From: an uncultured Alphaproteobacteria bacterium
Lineage (GTDB): Bacteria > Pseudomonadota > Alphaproteobacteria > Rhizobiales > Pleomorphomonadaceae
Direction: 5' to 3'
NCBI GenBank assembly: GCA_937900425.1
Contig: CALCDT010000243.1
Coordinates: 1 to 24,706, forward strand
DNA: 24,706 nucleotides
Shown: piece after piece, positions 1 through 8,470 of the stretch
How positions within the stretch are numbered: position 1 is the stretch's first letter
How the letters are laid out: each line of letters starts with the position of its first letter
Notes under the pieces: generated by a model
Seen by the model: the letters and a program-made list of their open reading frames with translations, nothing else
Told to the model about the DNA's origin: nothing
Database searches by the model: none
Translations under genes and position numbers: made by a program

Positions 1-1
1 G

Positions 2-34
2 CGCATCCGGGAGGTCGAAGCGAAACTGACTTGA
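2..34 (+). CDS. possible 3' end of a gene entering from the left
   Basis: Frame 2 reads RIREVEAKLT followed by TGA. The charged, helix-like composition fits the C-terminus of a real protein, but ten residues cannot identify anything. Frame 1 is also open at this edge for about 120 bases, so the assignment is weak. Confidence 0.2.
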   Translation, partial: RIREVEAKLT

Positions 35-170
35 TGAGGCCGGTCGAGTCCGTTCGTCTGCGTGCCGGTATCGGGCCGCAACCGAGTGAGTTTCCGACGA
101 GTCGGACGTTCACGAGCCGGATATGAGGGCTCCCGCCCGCGCAGGTCGCGACGCGTGGCTCCCGTCCGGG

Positions 171-215
171 CGCCGCCGCCGCTGGCATAGGTCGAGGCCC
201 ATGCCGGCGGCGGCG
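171..215 (-). terminator. GC-rich hairpin downstream of the IlvD/Edd gene
   Basis: Arms at 171-188 and 201-215 pair over about 15 bp (CGCCGCCGCCG...GGCAT against ATGCCGGCGGCGGCG) with a three-base bulge and a 12-base loop. It lies about 30 bp beyond the stop of the dehydratase gene on its own strand. No T-run follows, so it would be an atypical intrinsic terminator or a 3' stabilising structure. Confidence 0.45.
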
Positions 216-245
216 ATCGGGCCCCTCTGCCCAGAACCACGGGTA

Positions 246-2015
246 TCAGTGGTTGTTGCGCGGCACCGCCTCGGCGACGGCGCGATACTTGACCGCGAGT
301 TCCATGCAGCCGCCTTCGGCGAGCTGGCCGACAGTGCCGCGGTGGATCTCCTGCCACGGGGTCTGGTGGGCGGGATAGCTCGGCTGGAACGCCGCCTTGC
401 GCGCCGCCCAGTCCTCGGCCGGCACCAGCGCGTCGGCGGTGCCTTTCTCCAGATCGATGCGGATGCGGTCGCCGGTCTTCAGCAGACCGAGGCCGCCGCC
501 GACAGCCGCTTCCGGCGCGGCGTTGAGGATCGAGGCCGAGCCGGAGGTGCCGGACTGGCGGCCGTCGCCGATGCAGGGCAGCGCGGTGACGCCGCGTTTG
601 ATCAGGGCGGCCGGCGGCTGCATGTTGACCACCTCGGCCGAGCCCGGCCAGCCGACCGGGCCGGCGTTGCGGATGACGAGGATGCTGTCCTCGTCGACGC
701 CGAGATCGGGGTCCTCGATGCGGTGGTGATAGTCCTCCGAGCCCTCGAAGACGACGGCGGTGCCCTCGAGCACCCAGCGTTCGCCCGGGCGGTTCAGGTA
801 GCGCTCGAAGAACTCCGCCGAGATCACGCTGGTCTTCATGATCGCCGTGTCGAAGAGGTTGCCCGAGAGCACGATGAAGCCGGCGCGCTCCTTGAGCGGG
901 GCGGCGTAGGGCCGGATGACGTCGCCGTCGGGCGCTGGGGTCGCGGAGAGATTCTCGGCCACGGTGCGTCCGGTCACGGTCAGCGCGCCGCCGTCGAGCC
1001 GGCCGTTCGCCAGCAGTTCCTTCATCACCACCGGCACGCCGCCGGCGCGGTGGAAGGCTTCGGACAGGTAGCGGCCGGCCGGCTGCATGTCGACGATCAG
1101 CGGCACGTCGTAGCCGACCCGCTGCCAGTCCATCGGCTCGATCGGCACGCCGGCGTGGCGGGCGATGGCGGTGATGTGGGGCTGGGCGTTGGTGGAGCCG
1201 CCGATCGCCGAATTGACCCGGATCGCGTTCTCGATCGCGGCCCGGGTGATGATCTTCGACGGCTTCAGGTCTTCCTCGACCATGGCGACGATGCGCTTGC
1301 CGGTGGCGTAGGCCATCTGGCCACGCTCGCGGTAGGGCGCCGGGATCGAGGCGTTGCCGGGCAGCGACATGCCGAGCGCCTCGGCCAGCGAGTTCATGGT
1401 CGAGGCCGTGCCCATGGTGTTGCAGTAGCCGACCGAGGGCGCCGAGGCGGCGGCCGCGTCCATGAAGCCCTCGTAGTCGATCTCGCCGGCGGCGAGCTTC
1501 AGGCGGCTGTCCCAGATCACGGTGCCGGAGCCGGCGAGGCGGCCGTTCAGCCAGCCGTCGAGCATCGGCCCGGCGGAAAGCACGATGGCCGGGATGTCGA
1601 CGGTCGCCGCCGCCATCAAGAGCGCCGGCGTGGTCTTGTCGCAGCCGGTGGTCAGCACGACGCCGTCGATCGGATAGCCGTGCAGGATCTCGACGAGGCC
1701 GAGATAGGCGAGGTTGCGGTCGAGCGCCGCCGTCGGCCGCCGGCCGGTCTCCTGGATCGGATGGACCGGGAATTCGAAGCAGATGCCGCCAGCCTCGCGG
1801 ATGCCCTCGCGCACGCGCTTGGCGAGTTCGAGATGGACCCGGTTGCAGGGCGAAAGGTCCGAGCCGGTCTGGGCGATGCCGATCACCGGCTTGCCCGACT
1901 GCAGTTCCTCCCGTGTCAGGCCGTAGTTGAGATAGCGCTCCAGATAGAGCGCGGTCATCGCCGGATCGTCCGGATTGTCGAACCAGAGGCGGGAGCGGAG
2001 CGGCGGCTTGGTCAT
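246..2015 (-). CDS. IlvD/Edd family sugar-acid dehydratase (L-arabinonate/D-xylonate dehydratase-like)
   Basis: This cytoplasmic iron-sulfur enzyme of 589 aa is expected to dehydrate an aldonic acid to a 2-keto-3-deoxy sugar acid; branched-chain dihydroxy-acid dehydratase is the alternative family role. Seen: the three family cysteines in SPCNRVH (C57), TTGCDKTTP (C125, with K127 the likely Mg-binding lysine) and VGYCNTMGTASTMN (C198), and a C-terminal GRQSGTSGS segment that holds the presumed catalytic serine. The GCDKTTPALLM block and the ~590-aa length match the pentonate dehydratase branch better than housekeeping IlvD. I chose the ATG at 2013-2015 (MTKPPLRSRL); a TTG 39 bases upstream would add 13 unremarkable residues. 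No strong Shine-Dalgarno precedes either start. No kinase, aldolase or sugar transporter is adjacent, so the substrate cannot be set from context. Confidence 0.88.
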   Translation of the reverse strand: MTKPPLRSRLWFDNPDDPAMTALYLERYLNYGLTREELQSGKPVIGIAQTGSDLSPCNRVHLELAKRVREGIREAGGICFEFPVHPIQETGRRPTAALDRNLAYLGLVEILHGYPIDGVVLTTGCDKTTPALLMAAATVDIPAIVLSAGPMLDGWLNGRLAGSGTVIWDSRLKLAAGEIDYEGFMDAAAASAPSVGYCNTMGTASTMNSLAEALGMSLPGNASIPAPYRERGQMAYATGKRIVAMVEEDLKPSKIITRAAIENAIRVNSAIGGSTNAQPHITAIARHAGVPIEPMDWQRVGYDVPLIVDMQPAGRYLSEAFHRAGGVPVVMKELLANGRLDGGALTVTGRTVAENLSATPAPDGDVIRPYAAPLKERAGFIVLSGNLFDTAIMKTSVISAEFFERYLNRPGERWVLEGTAVVFEGSEDYHHRIEDPDLGVDEDSILVIRNAGPVGWPGSAEVVNMQPPAALIKRGVTALPCIGDGRQSGTSGSASILNAAPEAAVGGGLGLLKTGDRIRIDLEKGTADALVPAEDWAARKAAFQPSYPAHQTPWQEIHRGTVGQLAEGGCMELAVKYRAVAEAVPRNNH

Positions 2016-2301
2016 GGCGGGACTTTCGGAAGTGCGGCGGTCGGGGTTCGGCAAACCGTGTCGGCGATCGGCGATCGGGCTTCGGCAGTCGGGCGCGGTT
2101 CGATCCTATCTAGCCCTTTGCACGCAAGGAGGCCATGGCCGCCTTCGCTTCGGCAAGGTCCCTCTCTCCCGCCGTCGGCGGGCCGGGACGACCTTGCGGT
2201 ACTTGATGAGACAGGCAGATTGCACCCGCTCGCCCGCCGGCTCTGCGATGTGAGGCGATTGCGGATCATGCGGCCGTTTCCCCAATTCCTTCCCTCTCGA
2301 T

Positions 2302-2421
2302 CGTCATCGCCGGGCTCGACCCGGCGACCCATTGGCCATTCCTCGGATGGAAGCACCAAATCATGCGCGCCTACGCCCGCCGCACGGCCAATGGGTCACC
2401 GGCTCAAGGCCGGTGAAGACG
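2302..2421. repeat. RIME-like palindromic intergenic element
   Basis: The outer 36-base arms 2302-2337 and 2386-2421 are imperfect inverted copies around a 48-base centre. Each arm holds its own perfect 7-bp hairpin with a 5-base loop: 2308-2326 (CGCCGGG/CCCGGCG) and 2397-2415 (CACCGGC/GCCGGTG). The organisation resembles the mosaic palindromic repeats of rhizobial genomes (family assignment is inference). It lies between the regulator stop and the dehydratase start, both on the minus strand, and could act as a terminator for the regulator transcript. In the rest of the gene-free stretch 2016-2518 I see no ORF with a credible start and no clear promoter. Confidence 0.7.
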
Positions 2422-2518
2422 ATGGAGGGACAGAGAGTTTCGACCCTCACATCGACGACGGTCACTGGACGCTGTGCATGCCAGGCACGGCTCGACCTGA
2501 CTGACATCCGCCCCCTCG

Positions 2519-3625
2519 TCAGCCCCGGTCGGCGCTCGGCGGCAGTCCGTGCCGCGCCCGGTAGGCGCGCGAGAAGTGGGCGGGGCTTTCGAAGCCGCAA
2601 GCGGTGGCGACCTCGGTCACCGACAGGGCGGTCTGGCGCAGCAGGCGGCGGGCGTGGTCGAGGCGCAGGGCGAGCAGGTGGCGGGCGATGGTGGTGCCCA
2701 TTTCCTCCGCGAACAGCCCTTCCAGCCGGCGCAGCGACACCCCGGCGAGGCGGGCGAGCGCCGGCCGATCGAGCGGTTCGGCGAGATGGGCCTCCATGTG
2801 GACGAGGACCCGCAACAGCCGCGGATTGCGCGTGCCCCAGCGCTCGCGCGGGCCCATCCGCTGGGGCTCGCCGCCGGCCGCGAGTTCGCGGCGCAGGAAC
2901 CAGTCGCCGACCGCGACGCCGAGGGCGGCGCCGTGCTCCTCCGAGATCACCGCGATCATCATGTCGAGCACGGCGACGCCGCCGGCGGAGGTGAGACGGT
3001 CGCCGGCGATCTCGAACACCGTGCCGGTGACGTCGAGCGCGGGAAACTCCTCGGTGAAGGCGGCGAGATGCTCCCAGTGGATGGTGACGCGGCGCCCGTC
3101 GAGCAGGCCGGCCCGGGCCAGCGGATAGGCGCCGCCGGAGATGCCGCCGAGCCGGACGCCGCGCCGGGCGAGGGCGCGGAGCCAATGATAGGTCGGCGGA
3201 TGGTCGAATCCCGACGGATTGCCGCCGGCGCAGACCAGCAACAAGTCGAGATCGGCCGCGTCGCCGACCCCGCCGTCGGGCAGGATCGGCACCCCGTTGG
3301 ACGCGGCGACCGCCGCACCGTCGATGGAAAAGTGCCGCCAGCCGTAGAGAGGCCGGCCGGCGATGGCGTTCGCCGCGCGCAATGGCTCCACGGCCGCGGC
3401 GTAGGACATCATCGGAAAGCCGGGCAGGAGGAGGAAGCCGACGGTGCTGTCGGGAACCGGGGTCGGGACGCCGCCCGGCGAGGATTCGGGGTTGCGCCGG
3501 GGAGGGGCCGACCCCGGCACGGCGACCGCACCGGGTATGGCGACCGGACCGAGAACGACGACCGCGCCGGGCAGGGGGACCGATGCCCTGCCCCGGCTCC
3601 CGGATCTCGTCACGCTCCCCGCCAT
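2519..3625 (-). CDS. GlxA family transcriptional regulator (DJ-1/PfpI domain plus AraC HTH), GbdR-like
   Basis: 368 aa. Residues about 61-240 form a DJ-1/PfpI amidotransferase-like sensor domain (TVGFLLLPGFPMMSYAAAVE; elbow region GISGGAYPLARAG, without the catalytic cysteine). Residues about 265-362 form a double AraC-type HTH (LARLAGVSLRRLEGLF and VTEVATACGFESPAHFSRAY). The FPMMSYAAAVEPLRAAN pattern and the divergent position next to soxBDAG suggest a GbdR-type activator answering to glycine betaine or dimethylglycine. That role follows from GbdR in Pseudomonas and is inferred here. The ATG is at 3623-3625 with GGAGAG upstream. The first 60 residues are an unusual Gly/Pro/Val-rich extension with hexapeptide repeats, absent from the family core, so a later start cannot be excluded. 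Confidence 0.85.
   Translation of the reverse strand: MAGSVTRSGSRGRASVPLPGAVVVLGPVAIPGAVAVPGSAPPRRNPESSPGGVPTPVPDSTVGFLLLPGFPMMSYAAAVEPLRAANAIAGRPLYGWRHFSIDGAAVAASNGVPILPDGGVGDAADLDLLLVCAGGNPSGFDHPPTYHWLRALARRGVRLGGISGGAYPLARAGLLDGRRVTIHWEHLAAFTEEFPALDVTGTVFEIAGDRLTSAGGVAVLDMMIAVISEEHGAALGVAVGDWFLRRELAAGGEPQRMGPRERWGTRNPRLLRVLVHMEAHLAEPLDRPALARLAGVSLRRLEGLFAEEMGTTIARHLLALRLDHARRLLRQTALSVTEVATACGFESPAHFSRAYRARHGLPPSADRG
3521..3582. repeat. imperfect 18-bp tandem repeat inside the regulator N-terminus
   Basis: GGCGACCG or a one- to two-base variant recurs at 3521, 3539, 3557 and 3575, exactly 18 bases apart. Read on the minus strand it encodes successive hexapeptides of the form xVPLPG, xVVVLG, xVAIPG, xVAVPG. 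The unit is a multiple of three, so copy changes keep the regulator in frame. Confidence 0.7.
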
Positions 3626-3647
3626 CGCCGGCCTCTCTCCTTTCCGT

Positions 3648-3813
3648 CGTCATTCCCGCGAAAGCGGGAATCCAGCCATCGGCGAGGGCGAGCGAGCCTT
3701 CTTCAACGAAGGCGCTGCCGCACGTGGAGCCCGACCGGAAGGGAGACGCATCCCTGCCCCACCGCGACGCCGCCCTTGCCGACCGCCGGATTCCCGCTTT
3801 CGCGGGAATGACG
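3648..3813. repeat. REP/MITE-like element with 26-bp perfect terminal inverted repeats
   Basis: The 26-base segment 3648-3673 is the exact reverse complement of 3788-3813. Each copy is itself a hairpin (ATTCCCGC, GAAA or TTTC loop, GCGGGAAT). The 114-base centre holds a third stem, GCCTTC/GAAGGC at 3696-3713. Palindromes of this sequence are widely dispersed in proteobacterial genomes (general knowledge, not searched). The element ends 22 bases from the regulator ATG, so it occupies most of the regulator/sox control region (3626-3973). I see no convincing -35/-10 pair or operator in the remaining 160 bases before soxB, only an AT-richer patch near 3891-3912. Confidence 0.8.
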
Positions 3814-3973
3814 GTGACGAAAGCGGGAAAGCGTGGCCGAGGGCACCGACCGACACATCGCACCCATGCCATTTCTGCGCCGATCGTCATCCATCATTCG
3901 TTCTTAAGCAAGACCCCCGCCCCGTTCCCCGGCAATCTCTCCTCCGCACCTCGTCCGAAGAGCCTCATCGCCC

Positions 3974-5224
3974 ATGCGCTATTCCGCCTTCTCGCTCCTC
4001 GCCAACGCCCTCACCGGCCATCGGAACTGGCGGCCGGCCTGGCGCAAGCCGCATCCCAAGCCGTTCTATTCCGTGGTCATCGTCGGCGGCGGCGGCCACG
4101 GGCTGGCGGCGGCCTATCATCTGGCGAAGGACTACGGCATCCGCGACATCGCCGTCGTCGAGAAGGGCTGGATCGGGTCCGGCAACGCCGGGCGCAACAC
4201 CACGATCATCCGCTCCAACTACCTGCTGCCGGGCAACATCCCCTTCTACGAGCTGTCGATGAAGCTCTGGGAGACCCAGGAGCGCGACCTCGACTTCAAC
4301 ACGATGGTCAGCCAGCGCGGCGTGCTCAACCTCTACCATTCCGACGCCCAGCGCGACGCCTACGCCCGGCGCGGCAACGCCATGCGGCTGCACGGCGTCG
4401 ACGCCGAACTGCTCGACGAGGCGCAGGTTCGGGCCATGGTGCCCTTCCTCGACTACGACAACGCCCGCTTCCCGGTGCGCGGCGGCCTCCTCCAGAAGCG
4501 CGGCGGCACCGCCCGCCACGACGCGGTGGTGTGGGGCTACGCCCGGGCGGCGGACGCCATGGGCGTCGACATCATCGAGAACTGCGAGGTGACGGGCGTC
4601 ATCCGCGAGGGCGGCAACGTCACCGGCGTCGCCACCACCCGCGGCGCCATCTTCGCCGGCAAGACCGCCTTCTCCGTCGCCGGCAACTCCTCGCGGCTCG
4701 CCGAGATGGCCGGACTGCGCCTGCCGATCGAGAGCCACGCGCTGCAGGCCTTCGTCTCGGAAGGCGTCAAGCCGCTGATCCCCGGCGTCATCACCTTCGG
4801 CGCCGGTCATTTCTACGTCAGCCAATCCGACAAGGGCGGCCTCGTCTTCGGCGGCGACATCGACGGCTACAATTCCTACGCCCAGCGCGGCAACCTGCCG
4901 GTGATCCGCGACGTCTGTGAAGGCGGCATGGCGCTGATGCCGATGATCGGCCGCATCCGCCTGCTGCGCCACTGGGGCGGCATCATGGACATGTCGATGG
5001 ACGGCTCGCCGATCATCGACAAGGCGCCGCTGCCGGGCCTCTATCTCAACGCCGGCTGGTGCTACGGCGGCTTCAAGGCGACGCCCGCCGCCGGCAAGTG
5101 CCTCGCCCACCTCCTCGCCACCGACGCCCCCCATCCCGCCGCCCGCGCCTATCGCCTCGACCGCTTCGCCCGCGGCGCGGTGATCGACGAAAAGGGCCAG
5201 GGCGCCCAGCCGAACCTGCATTGA
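3974..5224 (+). CDS. soxB: sarcosine oxidase, subunit beta
   Basis: 416 aa, the usual length for the beta subunit of heterotetrameric sarcosine oxidase. The complex demethylates sarcosine to glycine, passing the methyl group to tetrahydrofolate or releasing formaldehyde, and produces H2O2. Residues 33-51 hold the dinucleotide-binding motif VVIVGGGGHGLAAAYHLA; RGGTARHDAV contains His182, matching the histidine that carries covalent FMN in characterised enzymes. The C-terminal region keeps the DAO-fold features (MDMSMDGSPIIDKAP, NAGWCYGGFKATPAAG). The start is ATG with only a weak GAAGAG upstream. It is first in soxBDAG, with soxD beginning 7 bases after its stop, and is divergent from the GbdR-like regulator. 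Confidence 0.97.
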   Translation: MRYSAFSLLANALTGHRNWRPAWRKPHPKPFYSVVIVGGGGHGLAAAYHLAKDYGIRDIAVVEKGWIGSGNAGRNTTIIRSNYLLPGNIPFYELSMKLWETQERDLDFNTMVSQRGVLNLYHSDAQRDAYARRGNAMRLHGVDAELLDEAQVRAMVPFLDYDNARFPVRGGLLQKRGGTARHDAVVWGYARAADAMGVDIIENCEVTGVIREGGNVTGVATTRGAIFAGKTAFSVAGNSSRLAEMAGLRLPIESHALQAFVSEGVKPLIPGVITFGAGHFYVSQSDKGGLVFGGDIDGYNSYAQRGNLPVIRDVCEGGMALMPMIGRIRLLRHWGGIMDMSMDGSPIIDKAPLPGLYLNAGWCYGGFKATPAAGKCLAHLLATDAPHPAARAYRLDRFARGAVIDEKGQGAQPNLH

Positions 5225-5231
5225 GACCGCC

Positions 5232-5504
5232 ATGCTGATCCCCTGCCCCTTCTGCGGGCCGCGCGACGCGGCCGAGTTCGCCTACCGCGGCGACGCCGCC
5301 CCGACCCGTCCGGCCGATGACGCCGGCGAGGCGGCCTTCGCGGATTACGTCTACCTGCGCGACAACCCGCGCGGCCGCATCACCGACCTCTGGTATCACC
5401 GCGCCGGCTGCAACGGCTGGCTGGCGGTGGAGCGCGACACCGCGACCCACGAGATCTTCTCCGCCCGGCTCGTCGCCGGCCCCGCCGTGGAGGCGCCGGA
5501 ATGA
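5232..5504 (+). CDS. soxD: sarcosine oxidase, subunit delta
   Basis: 90 aa, normal for this small zinc-binding subunit that packs against the alpha subunit. The expected ligands are visible: C5 and C8 in IPCPFCG, and H56 and C60 in LWYHRAGCNGW. It starts 7 bases after soxB, and its TGA overlaps the soxA ATG (ATGA at 5501-5504), indicating translational coupling and stoichiometric production. Confidence 0.97.
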   Translation: MLIPCPFCGPRDAAEFAYRGDAAPTRPADDAGEAAFADYVYLRDNPRGRITDLWYHRAGCNGWLAVERDTATHEIFSARLVAGPAVEAPE

Positions 5505-8470
5505 GCGGCTACCGTCTTCCCTCCGGCGGCCTCGTCGACCGCGGACGTGCCCTCTCCTTCCGCTTCGACGGCAAGGATTTCCGCGGCTTTTCCGGCGACA
5601 GCCTCGCCTCCGCCCTGCTCGCCTCGGGCACGACCCTGTTCGGCCGCTCGTTCAAGTATCACCGCCGCCGCGGCGTGCTCGGCTTCGGGGCGGAGGAGCC
5701 GAACGCGCTCGTCACCCTGCGCGAGGGCGCGCGCGCCGAGCCGAACCTCAAGGCGACCACGGTCGAGCTCTACGACGGCCTCGTCGCCGCCAGCCAGAAC
5801 CGCTGGCCCTCGCTCGAAACCGACGTGATGGCCGTCAACAGCCTGATGTCGAAGCTCTTCGTCGCCGGCTTCTACTACAAGACCTTCAAGTGGCCCTCGG
5901 CCTTCTGGGAAAAGCTCTACGAGCCGGCGATCCGCCGGGCCGCCGGCCTCGGCGAGGCGAGCGGCCTGCCCGACCCGGACGCCTACGACACGCTGACGAG
6001 CCATTGCGACGTGCTCGTCGTCGGTGCCGGCCCGGCCGGCCTCACCGCCGCGCTCGCCGCCGCCCGCGCCGGCGCCCGGGTGATCGTCACCGTCGCCGAC
6101 ACCCGACCCGGCGGCCAGCTTCTCGCCGAGCGTCACGAGGTCGACGGCAGGCCCGGCGCCGACTGGGCGGAGGGGGCCTGGGCCGAGCTGAAGGCGCTTT
6201 CCAACGTCACCCTTCTGACCCGCACTTCGGTTTTCGGGTCCTACGACGACGGCACGTTCGGCGCGGTCGAGAAGGTGTCGGACCACCTGCCGGTGCCGCC
6301 GGCCGGCGTCGTGCGCCAGCGGCTGCACGTGATCGTGAGCCGGCGAAGCATCGTCGCGACGGGGGCCGTGGAACGCCCCGTGGTCATGGCCGGCAACGAC
6401 CTGCCCGGCGTCATGCTGGCGAGCGCGGTGCGCGGCTACGCCGTCCGCCACGGCGTCGCCTGCGGCCGCTCGGTGGCGATCTTCACCGCCACCGACGCCG
6501 GCTGGCGCGCCGCCGCCGACCTCGTCGCCTCCGGCGTTTCCGTGCGGGCGGTGATCGATCCGCGCGCCGAGGTCGCCCCGGCGCTCGCCGCCGCGCTGCC
6601 GGGCGTTCCGGCCTATGTCGGGGCGCTGGTGCGCGAGGCGCAGGGCTCGAAGGCGCTGTCGCGGATCGTGATCGACAAGGCCGGCGGGGCGAGCGAGGTG
6701 CTCGACGTCGACTGCCTCGGCCTTTCGGCCGGCTTCCAGCCCAACGTCCACCTGACCGGTCACCTCGGCGGCCGGCCGCAGTGGCGCGACGACCTCTTCG
6801 CCTTCGGCCCCGGCCCGCTGCCGAAAGGCATGGCGGTGGCCGGCAGTGCGGCCGGGACGACGACGCTCGCCGCCTGCCTCGCCGACGGCGCCGCCGCGGG
6901 CGCCGCCGCCGCCGAAAGCCTCGGCTTCACCGCGCCGCCGATGTCGGTGCGCCGGGCGGAGGACGAGCCGTCCGCGGTCGGCCGCTTCTGGCACGTTTCC
7001 GGCGGCCGCGGGAAGGCCTTCGTCGACTTCCAGCATGACGTCACCGACGGCGACGTGGCGCTGGCCGCCCGCGAGGGCTACGTCTCGGTGGAGCACCTGA
7101 AGCGCTACACCACCCTCGGCATGGCGACCGACCAGGGCCGCACCGCCAACCTCAACGGCCTCGCCATCCTCGCCGAACTCACCGGCCGCACCATCGCCGA
7201 GACCGGCCTCGTGCTGTCGCGTCCTCCGGTCGAACCGGTGGCGCTCGGCGTCCTCGCCGGCCCGCACCGCGGCCGCCATTTCCGCCCGGTCCGCCAGGCG
7301 CCGACCAATCCGGTGGCCAGGGCCCGCGGCGCCCAGATGATCGAGGTCGGGCCGTGGTGGCGGGCGCAGTGGTATCCGCTGCCCGGCGAGAGCGACTGGC
7401 TGACGTCCGTCAGCCGCGAGGTCTCGGCCGTGCGCTCGGGCGTCGGCGTCACCGACATGTCGACGCTCGGCAAGATCGAGGTCTTCGGGCCGGACGCGGC
7501 GGAATTTCTCTCCCGCGTCTTCGCCAGCCCCGTCAAGCGGCTCAAGGTCGGCCGCTGCACCTATGGCCTGATGCTGCGCGAGGACGGCTTCGCCTTCGAC
7601 GACGGCACCCTCGCCCGCATCTCGGAGACCCACTACTTCACCACCTGCTCGACCGCCCACGCCGCCAAGGTCTACGAGCATTTCGAGTTCTGCCGGCAAG
7701 TGCTGTTCCCCGAACTCGACGTCGCGATCCAGACCGTCTCGGAACAGTGGGCGACGCTGGCGGTGGCGGGGCCGAAGGCGCGCGAGGCGCTCACGCGCAT
7801 CGTCGATCCGGCCTTCGACCTCTCCAACGAAGGCTTCCCCTTCCTCGCCTTCGCCGAGACCACGGTGCTCTCCGGCATCCGGGCCCGGCTCTACCGCCTC
7901 ACCTTCTCCGGCGAGCTCGCCTTCGAGCTCGGCGTGCCCTCGCGGCAGGCGGCGGAGGTGATGACCGCGCTTCTCGACCGCTGCGCCGATCTCCGCATCG
8001 TCCCCTACGGCACCGAGGCGGTCGGCGTGATGCGGATCGAGAAGGGCCATCCGGCGGCGGCCGAGTTCACCGGCCAGGTCAGCGCCCACACCCTCGGCCT
8101 CGGCGTCTTCGCCGAGCGCGCCGATCCCTGCGTCGGCCGGGTGCTGGCGAAGCGTTCGGAACTCGTCGACCCGGCGAAGGGCCGCCTCGTCGGCCTCAAG
8201 CCGCTGGAGAAGGACGCCCGGCTGCGCGCCGGCGCCCACCTGCTGCCGAAGGGCGCGCCGGCGGAGGCGGTCAACGACCACGGCTACGTCACCTCGGTCG
8301 CCTTCTCGCCGACGCTCGGCCAGTGGATCGGCCTCGGCTTCCTCGCCGACGGCGACAGCCGCAAGGGCCAGATCGTGCGGGTCTACGACCCCGTCCGCGG
8401 CGGGGATCTCCTCGCCGAAGTCGTCGCCCCCTGCTTCATCGATCCGCAAGGAACCCGCGCCCGTGCCTGA
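5501..8470 (+). CDS. soxA: sarcosine oxidase, subunit alpha
   Basis: 989 aa, full length. The N-terminal ~100 residues form the ferredoxin-like module (FDGKDFRGFSGDSLASALLASG). Residues 170-185 carry the nucleotide-binding motif DVLVVGAGPAGLTAA. A pyridine nucleotide-disulfide oxidoreductase fold follows, with a second conserved stretch RRSIVATGAVERPVVMAGNDLPGV. From about residue 600 the protein is GcvT-like (WYPLPGESDW, VSREVSAVRSGVGVTDMSTLGKI), the tetrahydrofolate-binding half that accepts the methylene group. It overlaps soxD by 4 bases and soxG by 8. It has no break or missing block. Confidence 0.97.
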   Translation: MSGYRLPSGGLVDRGRALSFRFDGKDFRGFSGDSLASALLASGTTLFGRSFKYHRRRGVLGFGAEEPNALVTLREGARAEPNLKATTVELYDGLVAASQNRWPSLETDVMAVNSLMSKLFVAGFYYKTFKWPSAFWEKLYEPAIRRAAGLGEASGLPDPDAYDTLTSHCDVLVVGAGPAGLTAALAAARAGARVIVTVADTRPGGQLLAERHEVDGRPGADWAEGAWAELKALSNVTLLTRTSVFGSYDDGTFGAVEKVSDHLPVPPAGVVRQRLHVIVSRRSIVATGAVERPVVMAGNDLPGVMLASAVRGYAVRHGVACGRSVAIFTATDAGWRAAADLVASGVSVRAVIDPRAEVAPALAAALPGVPAYVGALVREAQGSKALSRIVIDKAGGASEVLDVDCLGLSAGFQPNVHLTGHLGGRPQWRDDLFAFGPGPLPKGMAVAGSAAGTTTLAACLADGAAAGAAAAESLGFTAPPMSVRRAEDEPSAVGRFWHVSGGRGKAFVDFQHDVTDGDVALAAREGYVSVEHLKRYTTLGMATDQGRTANLNGLAILAELTGRTIAETGLVLSRPPVEPVALGVLAGPHRGRHFRPVRQAPTNPVARARGAQMIEVGPWWRAQWYPLPGESDWLTSVSREVSAVRSGVGVTDMSTLGKIEVFGPDAAEFLSRVFASPVKRLKVGRCTYGLMLREDGFAFDDGTLARISETHYFTTCSTAHAAKVYEHFEFCRQVLFPELDVAIQTVSEQWATLAVAGPKAREALTRIVDPAFDLSNEGFPFLAFAETTVLSGIRARLYRLTFSGELAFELGVPSRQAAEVMTALLDRCADLRIVPYGTEAVGVMRIEKGHPAAAEFTGQVSAHTLGLGVFAERADPCVGRVLAKRSELVDPAKGRLVGLKPLEKDARLRAGAHLLPKGAPAEAVNDHGYVTSVAFSPTLGQWIGLGFLADGDSRKGQIVRVYDPVRGGDLLAEVVAPCFIDPQGTRARA

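Noticed and set aside
2127..2205. AAGGAGG followed by ATG and a 23-codon plus-strand reading frame
   Set aside because: Only two bases separate the putative ribosome binding site from the ATG, the peptide is featureless, and nothing nearby supports it.
2016..2359. Small minus-strand gene just upstream of the dehydratase
   Set aside because: The 115-codon open frame runs through the dehydratase start and the palindromic repeat, and its protein has no recognisable pattern.
123..2504. Very long plus-strand open frame opposite the dehydratase gene
   Set aside because: It is antisense to a well-conserved IlvD/Edd enzyme, is Arg/Asp/Gly/Ala-rich without domain motifs, and arises from the lack of stops in high-GC DNA.
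3648..3813. CRISPR or transposase remnant at the inverted repeats
   Set aside because: There are only two inverted copies, no direct repeat-spacer pattern, no coding remnant and no clear target-site duplication; a REP/MITE-like unit explains it better.
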